Below are positions 51,884-60,833 of a DNA stretch of 64,000 nt, piece after piece. Location: contig NZ_CP031188.1 in NCBI RefSeq assembly GCF_003344925.1, forward strand, positions 2,401,001 through 2,465,000, given 5' to 3'. Under the pieces are notes generated by a model. That model did not search any database and was not told the DNA's origin. It saw only the letters and a list, made by a program, of their open reading frames with translations. Made by a program: the position numbers and the translations under genes. Each line of letters opens with the position of its first letter. Positions within the stretch are counted from its first letter, which is position 1. This stretch comes from Flavobacterium arcticum (GTDB lineage: Bacteria; Bacteroidota; Bacteroidia; Flavobacteriales; Flavobacteriaceae).

Positions 51884-52699
51884 ATGTCTTTTACAAGAAC
51901 TACAGAGCAAAGCTCAAAATATGAACATTTAGAAAAAATGTCGGTAGCCGAGTTATTGCACAACATTAATAACGAAGATAAAACAGTACCGCTTGCCGTA
52001 GAAAAAGCATTACCGCAAATAGAAAAGCTGACAGAGAAAGTAACGGCACAGCTAAAACTGGGTGGTAGGCTTTTTTATATTGGCGCGGGTACAAGCGGAC
52101 GCTTGGGTGTTGTAGATGCCTCGGAGTGTCCTCCTACTTTTGGAGTACCATTTGATCTTGTAGTTGGTATCATTGCTGGTGGCGATACTGCTATACGCAA
52201 AGCAGTAGAGTTTGCCGAAGATGATAAAAATCAAGCATGGAAAGATCTAAGCGAATATAATATCAATAGTAATGATGTAGTAATAGGCATAGCAGCATCG
52301 GGTACAACACCTTATGTCATTAGTGGGCTGAAAGCTTGTAATGAAAATAATATCACGACAGGATGCATTACGTGCAATAGTGGTAGCCCACTAGAACAAG
52401 TAGCTCAATACCCTGTAGCAGTAGTAACAGGTGCAGAGTTTGTAACAGGCAGTTCGCGTATGAAAGCAGGCACAGCCCAAAAACTGGTACTTAATATGAT
52501 ATCTACCACCGCTATGATACAGCTTGGCAGAGTAAAAGGTAATAAAATGGTAGATATGCAACTTAGTAACCACAAGTTAGTAAATAGAGGCATAAAGATG
52601 TTAATCGATGAATTAAACATTTCTGAAAAAGAGGCTACTACCCTACTAAACGAACATAAAAATGTAAGAACCGCAATAGAACATTATGGCTACAAATAA
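51884..52699 (+). CDS. murQ: N-acetylmuramic acid 6-phosphate etherase
   Basis: 271 residues. The SIS domain is clear: GGRLFYIGAGTSGRLGVVDA, then SECPPTFGVP, VIGIAASGTTPYVISGLKA and FVTGSSRMKAGTAQKLVLNM, which carries the catalytic Glu region of MurQ. It removes lactate from MurNAc-6-P to give GlcNAc-6-P during peptidoglycan recycling. The DUF6095 gene overlaps its 3' end by 14 bases, so translational coupling is likely. Confidence 0.96.
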   Translation: MSFTRTTEQSSKYEHLEKMSVAELLHNINNEDKTVPLAVEKALPQIEKLTEKVTAQLKLGGRLFYIGAGTSGRLGVVDASECPPTFGVPFDLVVGIIAGGDTAIRKAVEFAEDDKNQAWKDLSEYNINSNDVVIGIAASGTTPYVISGLKACNENNITTGCITCNSGSPLEQVAQYPVAVVTGAEFVTGSSRMKAGTAQKLVLNMISTTAMIQLGRVKGNKMVDMQLSNHKLVNRGIKMLIDELNISEKEATTLLNEHKNVRTAIEHYGYK

Positions 52700-52913
52700 A
52701 ACAATATTAGTAAAGGGACTTAAGTATATGGGGTGGGCACTACCGCTATTTTTTATAGGTCCTACCATAATACATAGTTCTTTTAAAAATCAAAGTCATC
52801 CACTATACATTCCTGTATTAGGGTTGGGTATTATTTTTTGTTTATTAGCTATTGTAATGGTCGTTATGGGATTAAAAACAATAATAAAAAGTCTTTTTGA
52901 AAATGAAAAATAA
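52686..52913 (+). CDS. DUF6095-like small membrane protein
   Basis: 75 residues with two transmembrane helices (GWALPLFFIGPTIIHSSF and YIPVLGLGIIFCLLAIVMVV). From memory this is the flavobacterial family DUF6095, of unknown role. It overlaps murQ by 14 bases upstream and the following lipoprotein gene by 17 bases downstream, a tight coupled cluster. Confidence 0.85.
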   Translation: MATNKTILVKGLKYMGWALPLFFIGPTIIHSSFKNQSHPLYIPVLGLGIIFCLLAIVMVVMGLKTIIKSLFENEK

Positions 52914-53283
52914 AATTAATTATATACTATTTTTTAGTGTATTTCTTTTAACCGCGTGTTATAATCAGGAACGTAACTGTGCTGATTTTAAAACGGGAAA
53001 GTTTAAATTTGAACACGAAATTGATGGTGAAAAGAAAGTCACTTATTTTGAGCGCGATGACAAGATAGAAATTGAAACCTATGAGGGAAAAACAGATACT
53101 GCATCCATTCGCTGGATAAATGACTGTGAGTATATACTCGAAAAAATAAATCCTAAAAATATGCAGGAGCAGAAAGCTGTACACATGAAAATTTTAACTA
53201 CAAAAGAAGATTCTTATACCTTCGAGTTTTCTATTGTAGGTGATAGCAACAAACAAAAAGGAACCGTTACTAAAATAAACTAA
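52897..53283 (+). CDS. Conserved flavobacterial lipoprotein
   Basis: 128 residues with a lipoprotein signal (YILFFSVFLLTAC, Cys at about residue 20). The start may be 52897 or the second Met at 52903. The mature domain has NCADFKTGKFKFEHEIDGEK and IRWINDCEYILEKINPKN, with a beta-rich, calycin-like feel. Function unknown. It overlaps DUF6095 by 17 bases and the TerC gene follows 3 bases later. Confidence 0.82.
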   Translation: MKMKNKINYILFFSVFLLTACYNQERNCADFKTGKFKFEHEIDGEKKVTYFERDDKIEIETYEGKTDTASIRWINDCEYILEKINPKNMQEQKAVHMKILTTKEDSYTFEFSIVGDSNKQKGTVTKIN

Positions 53284-53286
53284 GTT

Positions 53287-54063
53287 ATGACTATGGAATT
53301 TTTATCCGCTCCAGATACCTGGATAGCACTGTTAACCCTAACTTTTTTAGAAATTGTACTGGGTATAGATAATATTATTTTTATTTCTATTGTAACAGGG
53401 AAGTTGCCTGAAAAAAATAGAAAACGTGCTACTCAAATAGGGTTATTCCTCGCTATGTTTATGCGAATAGGATTATTGTTTGGTATTACCTTACTTATCG
53501 CTATGAAAGAGCCTTGGTTTAATGTCGACTGGGGTTGGTTTAGTGCCAGTTTTACAGGGCAAGCTATCATACTCTTAGCAGGAGGTATATTTTTAATATA
53601 TAAAAGCACAAAAGAGATTCATGAAAAAGTAGATCATAAAGGTGAAGAAGAAAAATCATTAGGTAGTGCTGCTAAAAAATCATTTAGTAATGTAATTGTA
53701 CAAATACTACTTATAGACCTTATTTTCTCAGTAGATTCTATTCTTACAGCCGTGGGTATGACCAACGGATTATCTGGAGCGCTTTACATTATGATTGCGG
53801 CAGTAGTAATATCAGTAGGCGTTATGATGCTTTTCGCTGTACCCGTTGGCAACTTTGTAAATGCAAATCCATCTATACAGATACTGGGGCTTGCTTTCCT
53901 TATACTAATAGGCTTCATGCTTACTACAGAGAGTATGCACTTATCAGGCGCACAACTTGCAGGACAACATGTAGGAGCTGTACCAAAAGGCTACCTATAC
54001 TTTGCTATTGCTTTCTCTCTCGCAGTAGAGTTCATAAACATGAAAATGAGAAAGAAAAAATAA
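53287..54063 (+). CDS. TerC-family membrane protein
   Basis: 258 residues with about 7 transmembrane helices. The acidic membrane motif LEIVLGIDNIIFISIVTGKL and the later LIDLIFSVDSILTAVGMTNG are the TerC/Alx signature pair that likely binds a metal ion. TerC-type proteins export manganese or help metallate exported proteins. It is the last gene of the murQ cluster and is followed by a strong terminator. Confidence 0.93.
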   Translation: MTMEFLSAPDTWIALLTLTFLEIVLGIDNIIFISIVTGKLPEKNRKRATQIGLFLAMFMRIGLLFGITLLIAMKEPWFNVDWGWFSASFTGQAIILLAGGIFLIYKSTKEIHEKVDHKGEEEKSLGSAAKKSFSNVIVQILLIDLIFSVDSILTAVGMTNGLSGALYIMIAAVVISVGVMMLFAVPVGNFVNANPSIQILGLAFLILIGFMLTTESMHLSGAQLAGQHVGAVPKGYLYFAIAFSLAVEFINMKMRKKK

Positions 54064-54081
54064 TTATCAAATTAACTGATA

Positions 54082-54112
54082 AAAAAAGAGGAACTATTAG
54101 TTCCTCTTTTTT
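54082..54112. terminator. Bidirectional terminator between terC and parC
   Basis: 14-bp perfect stem (54082-54095 with 54099-54112), A-run before and T-run after, between convergent genes. Confidence 0.9.
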
Positions 54113-54136
54113 ATTATACTCTATCAATGATAACAG

Positions 54137-56776
54137 TTAGTCTAAACTCAATGTTATCTGTCCATCATCATCAAGTGAGCTTTTATCATCCGTGTCAGAT
54201 AAAGTATCTTCATCTTTTACTTCCATTTCTTCAGGTATTTCCTCTTCAGGAACTTCAAATGGTAATGATTCTAAAAGATTCACTTGCCTAACTTTATCAG
54301 TAGTAAGCTGATTACCCAATGCCTTAATACCTTTTACAGCAATGAAATCTTCAAAATCAACGGTAAGAGTCTCTTTTTGAACTCCTTTTATTTTAGAGAA
54401 TATAATTTCGGCAACAGGTCTATAGTCTGTAGATACTATTTCGAGTTGTGAATTAGAATGCTCTGTAATAAAAATTTCTTCTTTGTTCTCGTGTTCAACT
54501 AGAAAACGTTTTACATAATAGCGCTCTTTTTCACCATCATAATATATAGCCGATATTGGTTTTTTAGGCACCCATTTTTCCAGTACTATCATACCTTCTT
54601 CAAAATGTGTTGTCAACTCAGGAATAATAGTCTTTACTTTACCCAACTGATTAACAATAAGTAATCTATCGTTAGCACGAAACTCTCCTAAAAGCTCTCC
54701 TCTACCCTCAACATTAAGACGCTGAACAGTTTCATCAAACCAAATACGTCTTGGTTTTAAGGTAGATATTCCTTTTTCTTTTAATTCTATTTTCCTGATA
54801 GGATATTTTGTAACGGTATTTCCACGTGAAGCACGCCCCTTAATACCTATTGTGGCAAAATCAATCTCGAACTTTAGTTTTTTAATACTCCCCACTTGGC
54901 GTAATAATATAGTTACTACCTCTGCTTCTCCATTAGGGTTACCAGAAAAATAAAGTACCTGCGACCCTTTTGTACCTGTAGTTAAATCATAAGGTTTATC
55001 ACGAGTTACGGCAGTAACATTAAATCGTTTTACATAAGATGGTCCTGACCTACCATCGCGGTAAATCATGTTATATATAGTACGTTTATCACTCTTGTCA
55101 AAAATGGCAATATAAATAATGTCTTTCCCTACAAAAGTTTTAACGTCTACTTTTGTTACCATCATACTACCATCACGAAGAAAAACAATAACATCGTCAA
55201 TATCACTACAATCAGCTACATACTCGTCTTTCTTTAACCCTGTTCCTATAAAGCCTTCTGCACGGTTTACATATAGCTTAGTATTACGCAGTACTACCTT
55301 GGTAGCCTCTATAGTATCAAAACTTTTTAATTCCGTTTTTCGCTCCCTGCCTTTACCATATTTCTCTTTTAAGTTCTGGAAATAAGCAATAGCAAAATCT
55401 GTAAGATGTTCTAAGTCATGTTTTACTTGCTCTATATCACCTTCAAGGGCTTCAATCTTTTCTTGTGCCTTATCGATATCAAATTTAGAAATACGTTTAA
55501 TGCGTATTTCGGTTAGTCTCACAATATCCTCTTCGGTTACTGCACGTTTTAAGTGTTGGGTAAAAGGTTTTAGCCCCTCATCAATAGCTTTAATAACCCC
55601 TTGCCACGTTTCTTCTTCCTCAATAAGACGGTAAATTCTATTCTCAATAAAAATACGCTCTAACGACTGAAAGTGCCATTGCTCTTCTAATTCATTAAGC
55701 TGAATTTCAAGCTCCCGTTTTAAAAGGTCAACCGTACGATCGGTAGATATTTTTAGCATATCCCTAACCCCTATAAACAAAGGTTTGTTATCTTCAATAA
55801 CACAACCTAAAGGCGCCACAGATGTTTCGCAAGCTGTAAAGGCATACAATGCATCTATAGATTTATCTGGCGATACGCCTGCTGGCAAATGTATTAATAT
55901 CTCTACCTCAGCAGCGGTGTTATCCTCTATCTTTTTTATCTTAATCTTACCCTTGTCGTTTGCTTTTAGAATACTATCTATAAGCGTAGTAGTGTTGGTA
56001 CTAAAAGGTATTTGGGTAATAGCAAGCGTACTTTTATCTACTTGCGATATCCTTGCACGCACACGTACACGCCCACCGCGCATACCTTCGTTATAATTAG
56101 AAACATCGGCAATACCCGCTGTAGGGAAATCAGGATATAAAGTAAAAGGCTTGTTTTTTAATATTTTTATCGAAGCATCGATAAGCTCGTTAAAGTTATG
56201 CGGAAGTACTTTAGTAGATAAACCTACCGCAATACCCTCTGCTCCTTGTGCTAACAATAACGGAAACTTTACAGGAAGATTTATCGGTTCGTTACGCCTA
56301 CCGTCGTAAGACGCTTGCCAAGGTGTGATTTTAGGGCTATATAATACCTCTAATCCAAATTTAGATAACCGTGCCTCTATATAACGTGAAGCCGCAGCAC
56401 CATCTCCCGTAAGGATGTTACCCCAGTTACCCTGTGTGTCTATAAGCAATTCTTTCTGCCCTATTTGCACCATAGCATCGCCAATACTGGCATCGCCGTG
56501 CGGGTGATACTGCATAGTATGCCCTACTACATTGGCAACTTTGTTATAACGACCGTCATCAAGTTCCTTTAATGAATGCATTATACGACGTTGCACCGGC
56601 TTAAAACCATCTTCAATGGCAGGCACGGCACGCTCCAATATAACATAGGAAGCATAATCCAGAAACCAGTCTTTATACATACCTGTTACCTTAGTAATAG
56701 TATCTTTCTGATCAGGATGCTCCTGTTTATCGTAAAAATGTCCTTCTTCTAAAGGTTCTAAATTATCTTCGCTCAT
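54137..56776 (-). CDS. parC: DNA topoisomerase IV subunit A
   Basis: 879 residues. The N-terminal winged helix has RRIMHSLKELDDGRYNKVAN and the tower; the catalytic Tyr follows the GDGAAASRYIEARLS region (AASRYIE). Next come the coiled-coil EEEDIVRLTEIRIKRISKFD-like segment and the C-terminal beta-pinwheel (LKKDEYVADCSDIDDVIVFL and later blades). An acidic tail (EIPEEMEVKDEDTLSDTDDK) is typical of Bacteroidota. It cuts and religates DNA while ParE supplies ATP. A lipoprotein gene lies between it and parE. Confidence 0.95.
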   Translation of the reverse strand: MSEDNLEPLEEGHFYDKQEHPDQKDTITKVTGMYKDWFLDYASYVILERAVPAIEDGFKPVQRRIMHSLKELDDGRYNKVANVVGHTMQYHPHGDASIGDAMVQIGQKELLIDTQGNWGNILTGDGAAASRYIEARLSKFGLEVLYSPKITPWQASYDGRRNEPINLPVKFPLLLAQGAEGIAVGLSTKVLPHNFNELIDASIKILKNKPFTLYPDFPTAGIADVSNYNEGMRGGRVRVRARISQVDKSTLAITQIPFSTNTTTLIDSILKANDKGKIKIKKIEDNTAAEVEILIHLPAGVSPDKSIDALYAFTACETSVAPLGCVIEDNKPLFIGVRDMLKISTDRTVDLLKRELEIQLNELEEQWHFQSLERIFIENRIYRLIEEEETWQGVIKAIDEGLKPFTQHLKRAVTEEDIVRLTEIRIKRISKFDIDKAQEKIEALEGDIEQVKHDLEHLTDFAIAYFQNLKEKYGKGRERKTELKSFDTIEATKVVLRNTKLYVNRAEGFIGTGLKKDEYVADCSDIDDVIVFLRDGSMMVTKVDVKTFVGKDIIYIAIFDKSDKRTIYNMIYRDGRSGPSYVKRFNVTAVTRDKPYDLTTGTKGSQVLYFSGNPNGEAEVVTILLRQVGSIKKLKFEIDFATIGIKGRASRGNTVTKYPIRKIELKEKGISTLKPRRIWFDETVQRLNVEGRGELLGEFRANDRLLIVNQLGKVKTIIPELTTHFEEGMIVLEKWVPKKPISAIYYDGEKERYYVKRFLVEHENKEEIFITEHSNSQLEIVSTDYRPVAEIIFSKIKGVQKETLTVDFEDFIAVKGIKALGNQLTTDKVRQVNLLESLPFEVPEEEIPEEMEVKDEDTLSDTDDKSSLDDDGQITLSLD

Positions 56777-56785
56777 GTATTATTC

Positions 56786-57271
56786 TTATTCACTAAAATA
56801 TTTTATACCGGCTTCTTTAAATATTTTTTTCAAGTTTTTAGCCTTTTCAGGACATATTTTATTATGTTGAAAGTTAGCTTCAGATTTTGCACATTCCAAG
56901 CAAACTTCTATATAATTATATAAATCACCATCTAAATCATAAAACAATATTGCATGCCTTGGCATATAGCATCTTGTTGTTTCACTTAATAAAGAGCATT
57001 CTTCAATGAATAGAAAACTATATAACTTTTCAACAAGTTCTTCATTAAGAATCACTCTTTCTTTTATGTTCTTTTCATCAAATCTTAATGCCTCATTCAC
57101 AAAAATCTTACTGCCTGGCTCTTTATCCCAGCTCATTCTGTCAGGATAAGATATTACCTCTATTTTATCTGCTTGAGAAAATGGATAAATACTTTCTTTA
57201 GGAATACGTTTAACACAACCTGACAAGATAAATAAACAGGTAAATATTAAACAATTACTCTTCCAAAACAT
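56786..57271 (-). CDS. Lipoprotein gene inserted between parE and parC
   Basis: 161 residues with a clear lipoprotein signal ([19 protein letters not shown], Cys19). The mature part is hydrophilic with five more cysteines, four of them in [12 protein letters not shown] and [11 protein letters not shown], unusual for a lipoprotein. No family is recognised. Its first 17 bases overlap the 3' end of parE and it ends 9 bases before parC, so all three should share one transcript. The link to topoisomerase function is unclear and may be accidental. Confidence 0.75.
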   Translation of the reverse strand: MFWKSNCLIFTCLFILSGCVKRIPKESIYPFSQADKIEVISYPDRMSWDKEPGSKIFVNEALRFDEKNIKERVILNEELVEKLYSFLFIEECSLLSETTRCYMPRHAILFYDLDGDLYNYIEVCLECAKSEANFQHNKICPEKAKNLKKIFKEAGIKYFSE

Positions 57272-59108
57272 CCAGTTCTACTTTCAGGTTATTTATAATA
57301 AACTCTTGTCTATCAGGGGTATTTTTACCCATATAAAACTCAAGCAATGTTTGTATCGAAGTAGCATTATCAAGCATTACAGGGTCTAACCTAATATCAT
57401 CGCCAATAAAATACTTAAACTCATCGGGCGAAATCTCCCCTAGTCCTTTAAATCGGGTTATCTCAGGTTTTCCTGCCAACTTTGTCATTGCTGCTTTACG
57501 TTCCTCTTCACTATAACAATATATTGTTTCTTTTTTATTTCGAACCCTAAATAACGGTGTCTGCAAAATATACAAATGTCCTTCTTTTATCAACTCTGGA
57601 AAAAATTGCAGAAAAAACGTTATTAACAACAAGCGTATGTGCATACCATCAACATCGGCATCCGTAGCAATAACAATGTTATTATAACGAAGGTTTTCCA
57701 TTTCCTCCTCAATATTCAGTGCTGCCTGTAAAAGGTTAAATTCCTCATTTTCATAAACAATTTTTTTGCTCATGCCATAGGAGTTTAAAGGCTTACCACG
57801 AAGGCTAAATACTGCTTGCGTGTTTACATCTCTAGACTTAGTAATAGAACCCGAAGCCGAATCTCCCTCGGTGATAAATAGTGTACTCTCTAAACTACGC
57901 GGATTTTTAGCATCCGTAAGATGCACACGGCAATCGCGGAGTTTTTTATTGTGCAGGCTTGCTTTTTTAGCTCTATCTCGTGCCAACTTACGAATACCCG
58001 AAAGCTCTTTACGCTCGCGCTCTGCCTGTAATATTTTCTTTAATAATGCTTCGGCAACTTCGGGATTACGGTGCAAAAAATTGTCGAGTTTTGTTTTAAC
58101 AAAGTCGTTTACAAACGTACGTACCGTAGGCTGGTCTGGTCCCATATCGGTAGAACCTAGCTTGGTTTTGGTTTGCGACTCAAATACAGGTTCTTCTACC
58201 TTAACACTAATCGCACTCACTATCGATTTACGAATATCGGCAGCTTCAAAATTTTTCCCGTAAAATTCTTTTATAGTCCTTACTAGTGCCTCTCTAAAAG
58301 CTCCAAGATGTGTACCTCCTTGTGTAGTATTTTGTCCGTTTACAAACGAATAATACTCTTCACTATATTGGGTTTTACTGTGGGTTATGGCTATCTCAAT
58401 ATCCTCATCCTTTAAGTGGATTATTGGATATATTCTATCGTCTTCATTTATTGTTTCGCCAAGTAAGTCTTTAAGCCCGTTTTCTGAAAAGTATTTTTCG
58501 CCATTAAAAATTATAGTTAGTCCTGTATTCAGGTAACAATAATTTTTGAGCATTTTTACAATATACTCGTTACGGTATTTATATTTTTTAAATATAGCTT
58601 CATCTGCAATAAAGCTAACTTTAGTTCCTTTGCGCTTAGTGGTTTCTATAACATCCTCTTCGAGGGTAATTTCTCCAGCCGAGAATTCGGCAGCTTTTTG
58701 CTGATTATCTCTAACCGATTCTACACGAAAGTAGTTAGACAGTGCGTTAACTGCCTTAGTACCTACACCGTTTAATCCTACCGATTTTTTGAAGGCTTTA
58801 GAGTCATACTTACCACCCGTGTTCATTTTAGATACTACATCGACTACCTTACCTAGCGGTATGCCACGACCATAGTCGCGCACGGTAACGACTTTATCTT
58901 TTACGGTAACTTCTATGGTTTTACCGCTACCCATAACAAACTCATCGATAGAGTTGTCGAGCACCTCTTTTAAAAGGATGTAAATACCGTCATCGGGCGA
59001 AGAACCGTCACCTAGCTTACCGATGTACATACCAGGACGCATACGGATGTGCTCCTTCCAGTCGAGTGAACGGATGTTGTCTTCAGTGTACTGATTCTGC
59101 TCCAGCAT
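57255..59108 (-). CDS. parE: DNA topoisomerase IV subunit B
   Basis: 617 residues. The GHKL ATPase is clear: [19 protein letters not shown] with the catalytic Glu/Asp/Asn region, [13 protein letters not shown] and [20 protein letters not shown]. The TOPRIM domain has [16 protein letters not shown] and [19 protein letters not shown], and the C-terminal [19 protein letters not shown] matches ParE. It supplies ATP-driven gate closing for ParC. The N-terminal ATG is the usual [20 protein letters not shown] start. Confidence 0.96.
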   Translation of the reverse strand: MLEQNQYTEDNIRSLDWKEHIRMRPGMYIGKLGDGSSPDDGIYILLKEVLDNSIDEFVMGSGKTIEVTVKDKVVTVRDYGRGIPLGKVVDVVSKMNTGGKYDSKAFKKSVGLNGVGTKAVNALSNYFRVESVRDNQQKAAEFSAGEITLEEDVIETTKRKGTKVSFIADEAIFKKYKYRNEYIVKMLKNYCYLNTGLTIIFNGEKYFSENGLKDLLGETINEDDRIYPIIHLKDEDIEIAITHSKTQYSEEYYSFVNGQNTTQGGTHLGAFREALVRTIKEFYGKNFEAADIRKSIVSAISVKVEEPVFESQTKTKLGSTDMGPDQPTVRTFVNDFVKTKLDNFLHRNPEVAEALLKKILQAERERKELSGIRKLARDRAKKASLHNKKLRDCRVHLTDAKNPRSLESTLFITEGDSASGSITKSRDVNTQAVFSLRGKPLNSYGMSKKIVYENEEFNLLQAALNIEEEMENLRYNNIVIATDADVDGMHIRLLLITFFLQFFPELIKEGHLYILQTPLFRVRNKKETIYCYSEEERKAAMTKLAGKPEITRFKGLGEISPDEFKYFIGDDIRLDPVMLDNATSIQTLLEFYMGKNTPDRQEFIINNLKVELDVLEE

Positions 59109-59219
59109 AAAATTTTACGGATTTTGTGCTAATGTACTATTTTAACACAAAAAATAAAAGTGCGATTAAAGAAACTTATTAAGATATACTAAAATATAGT
59201 TCATAACTTTACTATACGT

Positions 59220-60188
59220 CTATCCCTTGTCAATCCTATAAGACACAATAGATTCTCCGTTAACATAAATAGTTAAAACACCTACTGAATTTCTGTCTAA
59301 CGGTATTTGAAATTTGGCAATATCATTGTTAAATACAGGCTTTATTTCGTTAAAGGAATTATCTTTAGCTAATACATAACCAATTCTATCAGTCACCTTT
59401 AAATGTTTCATTATAAAGCTTATTACACCTTGCCCTGTAGTAAGTATACCTTTAGTTGGAGCTACAACCTCGTATCCTTCTCTAAAATAATTTCTATAAT
59501 ATAATGGTAATGCTGCAAACTCCTCTTTAGTAGCTTTTAACAACAACCATTTTTCATCTTCAGGATAGTGCTTCAGGAAAAATTCTTTAGGGCTGCTAAA
59601 AAAATAACTATCATTAAAATCAAACTCGAACTTTTTTGTGCTCCCTATTACACTGCCTGCTCCCCATGTTACGTCTAACAACTTCCATTCGCCGTTTATT
59701 TTAACAACATTCCATGCATGGTCGCTAATATTAGGGTATCTGCCAATGTGAGCAGGATATGATTTTGCTGTACCTGGAACAACTTCGGTTTCTAAGCCTA
59801 CTTTCTCGGCAATAACAGCATATAATGTAGCATAGCCCTGACACACTCCTTTTTTAGAACGCAAGGTTATATATGCCATATCTTCTTGAAACTGTTTTTG
59901 CTTGGCAATTAATTCGGATTCTGAACTATACGAAAAACCCGAACGCTTTTTTGTAGTACCCAAAGCATTTAAATCATAACTTATATTAGTGGCTATCCAA
60001 GTGAATATAGCACGGGCTTTTTCGTCCTCTCGGGTAAAGTCTTTATCAATACGGCTTGCGAGCTTATCAAGCGTCCTAAACGAATGCGGATATGCTTTTA
60101 CTGTAGCGTCTACTTTTTTATAATCTTGTGCATAAATAGTAAATGAAAAAAGTAATGCGATACCTATATTAAGAATTTTATTTGCCAT
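59220..60188 (-). CDS. Secreted transglutaminase domain protein
   Basis: 322 residues with a signal peptide (NKILNIGIALLFSFTIYAQD). The transglutaminase-like triad is visible: Cys in KKGVCQGYATLYAVIAEKVG, His in SDHAWNVVKINGEWKLLDVT, Asp in the same LLDVTWGAG. It may crosslink, cleave or modify proteins or peptidoglycan in the periplasm. It overlaps the upstream flavin reductase gene by 11 bases, so the two are coupled. Confidence 0.88.
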   Translation of the reverse strand: MANKILNIGIALLFSFTIYAQDYKKVDATVKAYPHSFRTLDKLASRIDKDFTREDEKARAIFTWIATNISYDLNALGTTKKRSGFSYSSESELIAKQKQFQEDMAYITLRSKKGVCQGYATLYAVIAEKVGLETEVVPGTAKSYPAHIGRYPNISDHAWNVVKINGEWKLLDVTWGAGSVIGSTKKFEFDFNDSYFFSSPKEFFLKHYPEDEKWLLLKATKEEFAALPLYYRNYFREGYEVVAPTKGILTTGQGVISFIMKHLKVTDRIGYVLAKDNSFNEIKPVFNNDIAKFQIPLDRNSVGVLTIYVNGESIVSYRIDKG

Positions 60189-60711
60189 AGTCGAAATTGC
60201 GTATAATATCTTTTAACGCATCATCATGCTCTTTATTGGATATTTTGCCCGCTTCTATATCAAAATTTTCATTAAATAAAGGTAGTGAAAATGTAGCACG
60301 GATATTTCCGCCATAATGTGGTAAACTTATTTTTGCTGCTTCTAGCGCACTCATACCTCCACGTTTACCAGGTGAAGTGCTCAACAGTAACATGGGGATA
60401 TCCTGCCATACCTTTTTATGCTGGCGTGAAGCCCAGTCGTAAATATTTTTAAACGCTACAGTAAGTCCTGCATTGTGTTCGGCAACGGAAAGCACTAGTA
60501 TATCGGCTGAGCCTATTTTATCTAAAAAGGCGCGCGCTATAGCAGGTTGACCCAGTTCTTTTTCTTTATCTACGCTAAACAACGGAAGTTCATAATCATT
60601 AAGGTCGAGCACTTCTACATGTCCGTTCTCAAAAAGACCAGCCGCATAGGTTGCTAAACGTTTGTTTATTGATGTACTACTGCTACTTCCTCCTAAGGCT
60701 ACTATTTTCAT
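60178..60711 (-). CDS. NAD(P)H-dependent FMN reductase
   Basis: 177 residues. A flavodoxin-like fold: the FMN phosphate loop is GGSSSSTSINKRLATYAAG, then LVLSVAEHNAGLTVAFKN and LLLSTSPGKRGGMSALEA. It reduces free or bound FMN, or quinones, with NAD(P)H. Its start overlaps nothing upstream; the gene faces the restriction operator region divergently. It overlaps the transglutaminase gene by 11 bases at its 3' end. Confidence 0.92.
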   Translation of the reverse strand: MKIVALGGSSSSTSINKRLATYAAGLFENGHVEVLDLNDYELPLFSVDKEKELGQPAIARAFLDKIGSADILVLSVAEHNAGLTVAFKNIYDWASRQHKKVWQDIPMLLLSTSPGKRGGMSALEAAKISLPHYGGNIRATFSLPLFNENFDIEAGKISNKEHDDALKDIIRNFDYGK

Positions 60712-60765
60712 TTTTTTGATTTTTTGGTTGTTGGATAAAGTTATGAAAAATACAGTATTTAATGC

Positions 60766-60807
60766 GCTAACTATAGTATGTTGAAAACACTACATACTAT
60801 AGTTAGC
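60766..60807. promoter_or_regulatory. Controller operator: 16-bp inverted repeat with two ACTATAGT dyads
   Basis: Perfect arms GCTAACTATAGTATGT (60766-60781) and ACATACTATAGTTAGC (60792-60807) separated by 10 nt. Each arm contains its own palindrome ACTATAGT, and the two dyad centres are 26 bp apart. ACT...AGT half-sites around a TATA-like centre are what restriction-modification controller proteins recognise. The downstream arm overlaps the -7 box TAGCTTTG (60804-60811). Confidence 0.75.
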
Positions 60808-60811
60808 TTTG
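60781..60811 (+). promoter_or_regulatory. Promoter of the XRE-nuclease fusion gene
   Basis: TTG at 60781-60783, 20 nt, -7 box TAGCTTTG at 60804-60811. The -33 element sits at the edge of the upstream operator arm and loop; the -7 box starts inside the downstream arm. Bound controller would cover the promoter. Confidence 0.65.
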
Positions 60812-60833
60812 TGAAGAATTGATATCCATAGAT

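Noticed and set aside
60819..60833. TTG start giving five extra residues to the fusion protein
   Set aside because: It lies within about 8-10 bases of the predicted transcription start; the ATG at 60834 is better placed.
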